From positions 1 to 6,991 of the forward strand of contig JAEYZD010000045.1 in NCBI GenBank assembly GCA_023430725.1: a stretch of 6,991 bases of DNA. Direction: 5' to 3'. The DNA comes from Bacteroidota bacterium. GTDB taxonomy: Bacteria > Bacteroidota > Bacteroidia > Bacteroidales > VadinHA17. Below the pieces are notes generated by a model. The model had not been told where the DNA came from. It searched no databases and worked only from the letters and a program-made list of their open reading frames with translations. Position 1 is the first letter of the stretch, and every line of letters begins with the position of its first letter. Positions 1 to 5,549 of the stretch are shown here, piece by piece. The position numbers and the translations under genes were made by a program.

Positions 1-237
1 GCATCAGAGATGCTTTCAGGGACAGTGAACGTGATCAGCCTCATCCATCAGCGCCTGGCCACAAAAGAGAACATCTACCGATACCTTACCGGGGCGGTTA
101 TGTCGCTCTCGGCAAAAGCTCCTGAGGTCCCCGCTGAACCACTCCTCTCCGCTGAAACGGAACCGGAAGACCCTGACAGGGATTATGAAGAACCGGTCAC
201 TTTTACAGATGCGAATACATGTTTCAAATGCAAATAA
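1..237 (+). CDS. narJ: NarJ-type nitrate reductase assembly chaperone, C-terminal part (5' end outside window)
   Basis: This is the last 78 codons of a gene that begins before the window and ends in TAA at 235-237. The NarJ/TorD family consists of cytoplasmic all-helical chaperones that bind the apo-catalytic subunit NarG and help insert the molybdenum cofactor before membrane docking. The segment starting near LSGTVNVISLIHQRLA and running to YRYLTGAVMSLS resembles the final helices of NarJ, which usually read as a leucine-rich helix, an RL pair and an NPY-like turn. After this comes a proline- and glutamate-rich, probably disordered tail, and the protein ends in a CFKC motif. Only six bases separate it from narI, the usual narGHJI order, which strongly supports the assignment. 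The fragment alone is too short for a confident family call; position next to narI carries much of the weight. Confidence 0.8.
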   Translation, partial: ASEMLSGTVNVISLIHQRLATKENIYRYLTGAVMSLSAKAPEVPAEPLLSAETEPEDPDRDYEEPVTFTDANTCFKCK

Positions 238-243
238 GCCACC

Positions 244-915
244 ATGGAAAATTATATCAATAACTTCCTCTTCACCTATTTTCCGCACATATCCATTGCG
301 GTCTTCTGGTTCGGACTGTTTACCCGTATCATGCTGGTGAACAAGAGCATCAAGGCCACATCCACTCAACTGCTTACCGACGGGAAGATCAGGATGGGCA
401 GCAACCTGTTCCATGTGGGGATCATAGCTGTCTTTTTTGGTCACTTCACCCTGTTTATCCCTGCGGAGGTATACCATCTTGTAATGACTACCGAAACAAA
501 AAGGATCATAGCACTTAGCTTTGGGACTATATTCGGACTGATTGCCTTTACCGGGATGATAATCCTGGCTGTACGCCGAAGCACCGACGAACGGTTGATA
601 CGAACCAGCCGGTTCCACGATTACTTCATTATTTTCCTTCTGATAGCGGAGGCGGGTCTGGGTCTCTTCTCGGTGTTTACAACAGCCACGTCGACGGTGG
701 AGAACTATGCTGCTCTCGGAGAGTGGGCGGTTAAGATAATCTCATTCCAGCCTGATGCCGGTGCGGTACTTGCCGGGCACAGCTTTGTCTACAAGACACA
801 TATCTTCATAGGGTTGCTGATCTTCATGATCTTCCCCTACACCAAGCTGATGCACATGCTTGTATTTCCGATGGTCTATTTTTTCAGGAGGGGATACCAG
901 CTGGTGAGAAAATGA
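244..915 (+). CDS. narI: Respiratory nitrate reductase gamma subunit (di-haem cytochrome b)
   Basis: The product has 223 residues, almost the same length as E. coli NarI (225). NarI anchors NarGH to the cytoplasmic membrane, oxidises quinol on the outer side and passes electrons through two b haems to the NarH iron-sulfur clusters. Five hydrophobic segments are visible, at roughly residues 12-32, 55-80, 88-110, 126-146 and 185-210. The four haem-ligand histidines appear as two pairs: H57 and H67 (spacing 10) and H186 and H204 (spacing 18). These match E. coli H56/H66 and H187/H205 in spacing and almost exactly in number. The KTHIFIGLL and KLMHML segments are typical of the family. The start ATG at 244 follows the narJ stop by six bases, suggesting co-transcription and possibly translational coupling. 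No clear terminator follows on the + strand before the convergent dehydrogenase gene. The protein looks intact. Confidence 0.96.
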   Translation: MENYINNFLFTYFPHISIAVFWFGLFTRIMLVNKSIKATSTQLLTDGKIRMGSNLFHVGIIAVFFGHFTLFIPAEVYHLVMTTETKRIIALSFGTIFGLIAFTGMIILAVRRSTDERLIRTSRFHDYFIIFLLIAEAGLGLFSVFTTATSTVENYAALGEWAVKIISFQPDAGAVLAGHSFVYKTHIFIGLLIFMIFPYTKLMHMLVFPMVYFFRRGYQLVRK

Positions 916-937
916 TAGGGTCCCGGCATATGCTCAT

Positions 938-1078
938 ACTGTCACAGTCTCCACCCGGATCACTCCGGTGGATGGCCTGCCTGTGATGTTCACCGTCACA
1001 GCCTCAGCCCGGTTCTCACCGGTGGCTGACCTGCCAGTAATTTTCACTGTCACAGCCTCTGTTCCAGTATCTCCAGTA
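938..1078. repeat. 54-bp degenerate tandem repeat, about 2.6 copies, overlapping the dehydrogenase 3' end
   Basis: Two full copies lie at 971-1024 and 1025-1078, and a partial third copy at 938-970. By hand comparison the full copies match at 38 of 54 bases, and the partial copy matches 26 of 33 with its neighbour. The shared core is TTCACYGTCACAGCCTC on the + strand. Of the 16 differences between full copies, 11 fall in the same phase of three, as expected if an 18-residue peptide repeat had been under coding constraint. One minus-strand frame reads TGENRAEAVTVNITGRP-like units, and one plus-strand frame reads LPVMFTVTASARFSPV-like units. Both share the same third-base register. The stop codon of the alcohol dehydrogenase (1050-1052) lies inside the distal full copy. 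GC-rich hairpins can form at the unit boundaries, for example 951-971 and 1005-1028, but neither has a T-tract. The function is unknown. Confidence 0.75.
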
Positions 1079-2264
1079 ACCGGGCGGAGGAGAGCCTCAC
1101 GGGATTGTTTTTCACGTCTGACTGTGTACTTATTGCCTCCAGGTCACCGTGAACCAGGCCGTAGCTGCCCAGCCGGGGCAGGTTGAGCCGGTAGGTGATG
1201 GCGTGCAGATAGTCAATGAAAAAGTCAATGTAGTAGCTGTCGCTCTTCCCGGTGGCGTCAGCAAAGATCCTGCCCAGGGTTGCGTATTTTCCAAGAGCTG
1301 AATATGCTGTTGTGACAGTACTTTTTTCCGTGGCGGTTCCGTGCAGTACTGTTTTATGAAGCTCCCTGACATTCATATCATTGGCGGCGGCCATAAGGGT
1401 GCCGCATACCGCACCGTGAGGTATACTGAACAGCGCGCCGATTGATCCGGCCAGACCGTGCACGGCACCCAGCCCGGCATTGGCCAGACAGATTCCGGAC
1501 ATGAGCGCCGCATATGACATATCAGAGCGCGCCTTAAGGTCGTCTCCGTCAGTGTATGATTTCAGGAGAGACCGGCTTAAGGCCTTCAGTCCGTCAAGGG
1601 CCAGGGCATCGGTCATGGTGCCGGCCTTGTCAGAAAGATATGCCTCCGTGAGCTGTGTAAAGCAGTCCATTCCGGCAGCGGCTGTTATCTCAGGTGGACA
1701 GTCAAGAGTCAGCTCAGGATCAATGATTGCCAGGTCCGGCACGAAGTTGTCATGCCTCAGAGAGCGTTTGAAGCCCTCTCTGCCCACCCTGGAGATGACT
1801 GCGTTCTTCGTGGCCTCACTGCCTGTGCCGGAGGTAGTCGGTACTGCTATGAATGGCACTTTCGTCCCGGGATGCTCCCTGCTGCCTACTACCTCCAGGA
1901 ATTCAGTCACTGATCCGTCAACTGTAAGCATGGCGGATATAGCCTTCCCGGCATCCATAACGCTTCCGCCTCCTATCCCCACGACAAGTGAGATACCAGC
2001 TCCCCGCAGTCGGCTGACCGCCTCGTCGATCACTTCAGGTGATGGCTCTTCTTCGACGGTTACATAATGGATCATTATTCCCCGGGCAGTGAGTTGATCA
2101 CGGAGAAGCTCAGCCCGTTGTGAATCTGCAAATGATTGTCTTCCGGTTACCAGAATAATCTCCCGGCCGTATTCCGCAATTATAGCCGGAAGTGTGTTCA
2201 GTTTTTCCGGACCGAAAAGGATCCGGGGCAGGCGCGCGAAGATAAAAGGGTCTGGTATTGGCAT
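1050..2264 (-). CDS. Iron-type alcohol dehydrogenase (group III), variant metal site
   Basis: The product has 404 residues, a normal length for the Fe-ADH family, whose members are cytoplasmic NAD(P)-dependent oxidoreductases acting on alcohols and aldehydes. The N-terminal dinucleotide domain carries GIGGGSVMDAGKA near residues 96-108 and the VPTTSGTGSEAT motif near 141-152. The helical C-terminal domain holds D200, H269 and H283, which match three of the four classical iron ligands (Asp196, His263 and His277 in lactaldehyde reductase FucO). The position of FucO His200 is Gln (Q204) here, and the following catalytic-region His is Gly (G273). From memory, a Gln at the first of these positions occurs in a sub-branch of the family. 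An in-frame ATG at 2357 would add 31 residues, but that stretch is encoded by the upstream gene's terminator hairpin and poly-T, so the ATG at 2264 is chosen. The substrate cannot be deduced. The 3' end lies within the 54-bp repeat. Confidence 0.9.
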   Translation of the reverse strand: MPIPDPFIFARLPRILFGPEKLNTLPAIIAEYGREIILVTGRQSFADSQRAELLRDQLTARGIMIHYVTVEEEPSPEVIDEAVSRLRGAGISLVVGIGGGSVMDAGKAISAMLTVDGSVTEFLEVVGSREHPGTKVPFIAVPTTSGTGSEATKNAVISRVGREGFKRSLRHDNFVPDLAIIDPELTLDCPPEITAAAGMDCFTQLTEAYLSDKAGTMTDALALDGLKALSRSLLKSYTDGDDLKARSDMSYAALMSGICLANAGLGAVHGLAGSIGALFSIPHGAVCGTLMAAANDMNVRELHKTVLHGTATEKSTVTTAYSALGKYATLGRIFADATGKSDSYYIDFFIDYLHAITYRLNLPRLGSYGLVHGDLEAISTQSDVKNNPVRLSSARLLEILEQRL

Positions 2265-2301
2265 CTGGTGAATGTTTTCCGGCACCAAGTTAATAAAAAG
2301 C

Positions 2302-2332
2302 AAAAAAAAGAGGGTGAAACTTTGCCACCCTC
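2302..2332 (-). terminator. Intrinsic terminator of the di-haem peroxidase gene
   Basis: Read on the minus strand, a perfect 7-bp stem (GAGGGTG, 2332-2326, with CACCCTC, 2316-2310) encloses a 9-base loop and runs straight into eight T residues (2309-2302). It starts 22 bases after the peroxidase stop codon. It separates this gene from the dehydrogenase, and its position shows that the in-frame ATG at 2357 is not the dehydrogenase start. Confidence 0.88.
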
Positions 2333-2353
2333 CCTTTATTATCCAACCCTGTA

Positions 2354-3580
2354 TCACATACCGGTATATCCGTCACTGAGCGTCCTCATGAAGGCTACTA
2401 TCGCCGCCTCTTCCTCAAGGGTAAGGCCAAGGTTGCCAAGCTCGTCCGAGTTGACAGTTTCAGGTACTTCGGCCATAGGCCAGTTTTCTGATTCAACGTC
2501 ACGGGTATTGTAAAAATGAACTATATCCTCCAGTGATTTGAAATAGCCGTTGTGCCCGAAGACTTTTACAAATCCCTCGTAGGGTCTTTTGTCAACATTC
2601 CTAAGTGTAGGAACCTTATGTTTGCCGATCTCGTCTTCATAAGGCATTTCTATCGACTTCAGGAAACCGCCGAGGCCCATGTCAATCCAGGCCATTCCGT
2701 CAGGGTTGATCTCCTCGTCCATCATATAGAACGGGTTGTCAGGATTCTTCGGGATACCCAGGTTGTCATAAGTGAAGTCAGTGAAAAGAGGTGCAGGACC
2801 AGAACTCAGATGACACAATGCACATTTTCCTTTCTCCTCATCATTGAACAGTTCAAGGCCCCAGGCTTCCTGAGCTGTAAGCTCTGTCATGCCCTTCAGG
2901 TATGCATCGAACTTGGAGGAAAAGGGATTTACTTCACTGCTCTTCTCATAGGCAGAAATTGCACGGGCAATCTGCTCATAGCTCATATCCACGTTCATGG
3001 GATTGAAGTCATCGAAAACCATGGTGAAGAGATAAGCATACTTTGATTTTACAGCACGGTCAACGATAAATTTTGCAGTTGGGGCTGCCTGTTCAACCGG
3101 ATTGAGGAACGGGCCCATCGCCTGCTCGGCAAGAGGATCGCCAAGGGTCCAGCCCGTGGCACGTCCATCCCAGAACATTCCTCCGATCCATAACTCCTCA
3201 TCTTCATCCCAGTAAAGAATGGGGCTGTCGCCACCATAGGCAGCAGTAGGGGGTTTCCTGTTGCCGAAACGGTTTCCGATTGTTCCGGGGTAAACAGCAG
3301 TCATTTCATTGACCATTTCATCCGGACCTGTGAATCCTGCTTCAGGTGCATGGCAGGTAGCACATGACATCTTGCCGTTTGCAGATAAATTCTGATCAAA
3401 AAACAGGTTCTTGCCCAGAAATTCAATATCAGACAGACGTCCCTGATCCAGAAGAGGCACTTTTGCTCTCTTAAGATCAGCTGCCGAAGAGTCATCATTA
3501 ACAATCTCCTTGCTGCAGGAGACAATCATCAGGCCGAACACAAGAAGTGCAACCGGCATCGTAATAAAAATCTTTTTCAT
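2354..3580 (-). CDS. Lipoprotein di-haem cytochrome c peroxidase / MauG-family protein
   Basis: The 408-residue product belongs to the di-haem cytochrome c peroxidase/MauG family, which in its typical form reduces hydrogen peroxide to water outside the inner membrane with electrons from small c cytochromes. The N-terminus MKKIFITMPVALLVFG leads to a lipobox IVSC with the lipidated Cys at 22, so a membrane-anchored lipoprotein is expected. Two c-haem attachment motifs are visible: CATCH (73-77) and CALCH (253-257). Family landmarks include FFDQNLSANGKMSC (60-73), FWDGRATGW (136-144), NPVEQ (160-164), KVPTLRNV (322-329), HNGYFKSLEDIV (343-354) and a C-terminal VAFMRTLSDG. Another ATG 33 bases upstream is in frame, but it would place residues in front of the signal peptide, so 3580 is chosen. 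The gene has its own 179-bp upstream region and a terminator, so it is probably monocistronic. A specific substrate other than peroxide is possible, as for MauG. Confidence 0.94.
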   Translation of the reverse strand: MKKIFITMPVALLVFGLMIVSCSKEIVNDDSSAADLKRAKVPLLDQGRLSDIEFLGKNLFFDQNLSANGKMSCATCHAPEAGFTGPDEMVNEMTAVYPGTIGNRFGNRKPPTAAYGGDSPILYWDEDEELWIGGMFWDGRATGWTLGDPLAEQAMGPFLNPVEQAAPTAKFIVDRAVKSKYAYLFTMVFDDFNPMNVDMSYEQIARAISAYEKSSEVNPFSSKFDAYLKGMTELTAQEAWGLELFNDEEKGKCALCHLSSGPAPLFTDFTYDNLGIPKNPDNPFYMMDEEINPDGMAWIDMGLGGFLKSIEMPYEDEIGKHKVPTLRNVDKRPYEGFVKVFGHNGYFKSLEDIVHFYNTRDVESENWPMAEVPETVNSDELGNLGLTLEEEAAIVAFMRTLSDGYTGM

Positions 3581-3685
3581 AGGCGCTTGTATTATGGGGG
3601 TTAAAATCCGCATAGCTAAATTATTCCAGCTGTCGTTTAAAAATAGAAAAAAAGAGGAGAATTAAAATCTAAATTTAATCTCATT

Positions 3686-3714
3686 TTGACAAAGCGCCTG
3701 TTTTTATTGACAAA
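3686..3714. repeat. Direct repeat TTGACAAA, two copies 21 bp apart
   Basis: TTGACAAA occurs at 3686-3693 and again at 3707-3714, both on the + strand (TTTGTCAA on the strand that encodes the peroxidase). The 21-bp period is two helical turns, so two bound protein units would lie on the same face of the DNA. It sits about 105-135 bp upstream of the peroxidase start. It could be an operator or could be chance in an AT-rich region. Confidence 0.45.
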
Positions 3715-3721
3715 TCTAAAC

Positions 3722-3741
3722 GGCGTTGAAGAGGCGTTGAA
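3722..3741. repeat. Direct repeat GGCGTTGAA, two copies 11 bp apart
   Basis: GGCGTTGAA occurs at 3722-3730 and 3733-3741, one helical turn apart, just past the stop codon of the ABM-domain gene and beside the TTGACAAA pair. No known operator is recognised. It may be part of the same regulatory region of the peroxidase gene. Confidence 0.45.
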
Positions 3742-3759
3742 CAATCGGAAGTTTCACCC

Positions 3760-4062
3760 CTATAATTTCTCAGGAAGTTCAATGACATTGTATCGCACAC
3801 CGAATCGTTCAGAAGCCATAAATTCTTTCACCGTATCTCTCCACTTCAGATAATGCCTCGTCTCCTTGTGGGCTGCAACGGCTTCTTCTGACTCAAACAC
3901 CTCATAGATCATGAACCTGCATGGGTCATCAGCCTGCTGCAGTACATCGAACCTGATGTTCCCGGGCTCCATGACAGATCCCCTGTGGTTTTCCCTGATT
4001 GCCTCAATGAATTCCCCCAGGAATTCAGGCTTTACATTCACATAAACGCATGTTACAATCAT
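3760..4062 (-). CDS. LsrG-like ABM-domain protein (putative isomerase or quinol monooxygenase)
   Basis: A 100-residue protein of the antibiotic-biosynthesis-monooxygenase (ABM) fold, a dimeric ferredoxin-like barrel. It closely follows the E. coli LsrG pattern as I remember it. EFIE (17-20), ENH (24-26), GSV (28-30), PGN-RFDVLQ (33-42), RF-IYE (49-54) and AVAAHK (61-66) fall at the same residue numbers. LsrG isomerises phosphorylated autoinducer-2. H26, H65 and H70 are candidate active-site residues. Many LsrG relatives have no proven function and are labelled putative quinol monooxygenases. No lsrK, lsrF or transporter gene lies here, so an AI-2 role is not supported by context. It lies 66 bp downstream of the fucose-isomerase-like gene on the same strand, probably in one operon. 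The ATG at 4062 is preceded by a weak GAAG. Confidence 0.85.
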   Translation of the reverse strand: MIVTCVYVNVKPEFLGEFIEAIRENHRGSVMEPGNIRFDVLQQADDPCRFMIYEVFESEEAVAAHKETRHYLKWRDTVKEFMASERFGVRYNVIELPEKL

Positions 4063-4128
4063 ACTTCTATCTCATCTGTTATAGTTATCCGGTTCAGAGA
4101 AGCTGAAGAATTATGCCCGGCCGGCAAA

Positions 4129-5361
4129 TCAGACAATCTCTGCAGATGTTTCTATTCCCTTATACCTGCACGCCAGCCGGATCAGATCCGCATGCCTGCC
4201 GGCAGAAACAAGCAAATGATTGCCGAGGGGTTTTTCACGAAGCTGCTGCAGCGCCTCACGTGAAAGGCTGATCTCCACCTGTGTGCGGCAGGCATCTGCC
4301 AGGCGGGGCCGGCCGGTCACCCTGCCCTCGGCAACGAAGGCCCGGTCCAACTGCTCGGAAAACCGGTACACTGTAACGTCTGTCAGGTTCACCTCTCCGT
4401 TAACCGCGAGGGAATAACCTGTTTCATAATGGGGAGGCAGCTCAATGTTTCCTACAAAGTCAAACGGGGCTGTGCAGTGTGTGAGGATGAGAGATTCATC
4501 CGCAAGTCGCGTTGTATTGGCCATCCACGGTACGCTTCCTGTCAGCGCCAGGCCGACTGACATTCCCGCCATCGAAGCCGTGTCACCCTCACAGGCAGCC
4601 ACAACCCCTTCAGCATTAAGCTGTGCCAGTGCAAGACAGGCAGTCACCTTCCGCTGCTGAACAAGGCTGAAGCACTCAACAGCTATCGCCCGGAGCCTGT
4701 TTACGGCCATCGCTCTGCGCAAAAGAGAGAGAACCATTGCTGCATCCTCCAGACCCTCGGGGCGTTGTCCTTCAAATCTGGACATCAGTGCCGGGTCCGG
4801 GGATTCACTGCTGTAATCAGGCATCCCGTTCCATGGGAAACCTGTCAGCTCAATACCAAAACGGTCCCGCAGAGTCAAAGCAGATACGTCCGAGGCCACA
4901 AGCCATTCTGATACTGTCCCCAGGAGCCCGGCCCTGGTTCCTGCGAGACTGTACATCGCACCTGCAACCCTTATCCAGTTGCTTAGCAGTCCTGACTCAA
5001 AGGCGTCTGCAGCATCGGAAAGCACTGCCCTCCTTCCGTTATTCACCATCCATGCCATCACCTCTGTAGCTGCAGCATAGGCATTATTGCCCCTGATGCT
5101 CAGCAAAAGCACTGGTCTTGAAGGATCAGCCAGTTCGAGTGCACGCCGTTCCGAGCCTCCGCTCATGAACAGTATAATATCAGGATGAATGTCCGTCATC
5201 CTGAAGACTCCCGGTGAAAGCAGACTGTTCATCAGCTCTTCAGCTCTGGAGGCGGTATCAGGGCTTGCTCCCCTGTGGGCTGCCCATGCTATGCCGGGGA
5301 CATATTCATCGCTGGTACGGATTTTGCCGGTTTGAGTCATAAGATTATTGTTTTTCAGCAT
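4129..5361 (-). CDS. L-fucose/L-arabinose isomerase-like protein
   Basis: The 410-residue product resembles the C-terminal half and fold of L-fucose/L-arabinose isomerases, which interconvert aldoses and ketoses with a Mn-type metal. It is shorter than true FucI (about 590) and AraA (about 500). Visible landmarks are VECFSLVQQRKVTACLALA (228-246), ACEGD (256-260, with candidate metal ligands E258 and D260), WMANTTR (279-285), THCTAPFDFVGN (294-305), HYETG (311-315) and a C-terminal GNHLLVSAGRHADLI. These match the shape of the family's Glu-Asp-His metal site, so an active isomerase-like enzyme is plausible but the substrate is unknown. Two starts are possible, ATG 5361 and ATG 5340. The second has a more A-rich leader (AAAAACAATAATCTT), which Bacteroidota tend to favour, but the longer form is listed. 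The gene heads a minus-strand pair with the LsrG-like gene and faces the TPR gene across a divergent region. Confidence 0.8.
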   Translation of the reverse strand: MLKNNNLMTQTGKIRTSDEYVPGIAWAAHRGASPDTASRAEELMNSLLSPGVFRMTDIHPDIILFMSGGSERRALELADPSRPVLLLSIRGNNAYAAATEVMAWMVNNGRRAVLSDAADAFESGLLSNWIRVAGAMYSLAGTRAGLLGTVSEWLVASDVSALTLRDRFGIELTGFPWNGMPDYSSESPDPALMSRFEGQRPEGLEDAAMVLSLLRRAMAVNRLRAIAVECFSLVQQRKVTACLALAQLNAEGVVAACEGDTASMAGMSVGLALTGSVPWMANTTRLADESLILTHCTAPFDFVGNIELPPHYETGYSLAVNGEVNLTDVTVYRFSEQLDRAFVAEGRVTGRPRLADACRTQVEISLSREALQQLREKPLGNHLLVSAGRHADLIRLACRYKGIETSAEIV

Positions 5362-5549
5362 AAAAATAGAGTTTTAGCGTCAGAATCCAATATCACTGCA
5401 GATGGTCAAAACAGGTACAGGTTAATGAATTGAACATTTGAAGAATTATTATAAAAATATCATAAATGGGTATTTTTAAATCGGTTTTTTTATATTTACC
5501 GGCCATAAAACAGAAAAACAGAACTAATAACCCTACAAAAAAAGGCAAA
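5362..5549. promoter_or_regulatory. Divergent promoter region between the isomerase-like and TPR genes
   Basis: This 188-bp AT-rich gap must hold promoters for both directions. On the + strand TATATTTA (5491-5498) and TATTTTTA (5471-5478) each resemble the Bacteroidota -7 element TAnnTTTG, and TTTG occurs at 5437-5440. The spacing of these elements is not canonical, so no single promoter can be fixed. The TPR start is preceded by AAAGG (5541-5545) within an A-run, a modest ribosome-binding signal. An in-frame ATG at 5466 lies in this region and is rejected as a start. Confidence 0.4.

Larger units (their letters stand above)
3581..3759 (-). promoter_or_regulatory. Upstream region of the peroxidase gene, probable promoter
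   Basis: This 179-bp gap between the ABM-domain gene and the peroxidase gene is much richer in A and T than the genes around it. It contains an imperfect dyad ATTAAA-N7-TTTAAT (3661-3679) and two sets of direct repeats listed separately. On the minus strand a TTTG element (within 3707-3714) precedes a second TTTG by 17 bases, faintly like the Bacteroidota -33/-7 promoter pattern. The second element lacks the expected TA, so no exact promoter can be assigned. I see no gene here. Confidence 0.45.

Noticed and set aside
238..247. A perfect eukaryotic Kozak context (GCCACCATGG) at the narI start
   Set aside because: The genes are clearly bacterial and form a nar operon, so the match is coincidence.
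16..618. A 200-codon open frame on the minus strand opposite narJ and narI
   Set aside because: It lies antisense to well-supported coding sequence, spans the narJ/narI boundary and shows no recognisable domain. NarI haem ligands prove the other strand is coding.
938..1078. Possible CRISPR array
   Set aside because: The units are contiguous with no unique spacers, diverged to about 70 percent identity, and only 2.6 copies are present.
968..1186. A plus-strand open frame with a GTG start covering the 54-bp repeats
   Set aside because: It has no ribosome-binding signal, its second half is antisense to the dehydrogenase, and no domain is seen. The repeat itself is reported separately.
1480..2067. 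A 195-codon open frame on the plus strand inside the dehydrogenase
   Set aside because: It is antisense to conserved Fe-ADH motifs and has the Ser/Arg/Pro-rich composition of a shadow frame.
3686..3714. FNR/CRP-type site at the TTGACAAA motifs
   Set aside because: The motifs are direct, not inverted, repeats and lack the TTGAT-N4-ATCAA or TGTGA-N6-TCACA dyad.
3760..4062. Autoinducer-2 processing operon on the basis of the LsrG-like gene
   Set aside because: No lsrK, lsrF, lsrR or transporter genes are present, and LsrG-like ABM proteins are common outside lsr operons.
5466..5549. Upstream in-frame ATG as start of the TPR protein
   Set aside because: It would place 28 residues before a clear Sec signal peptide and lies in AT-rich promoter-like DNA. 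The ATG at 5550 has AAAGG just upstream.
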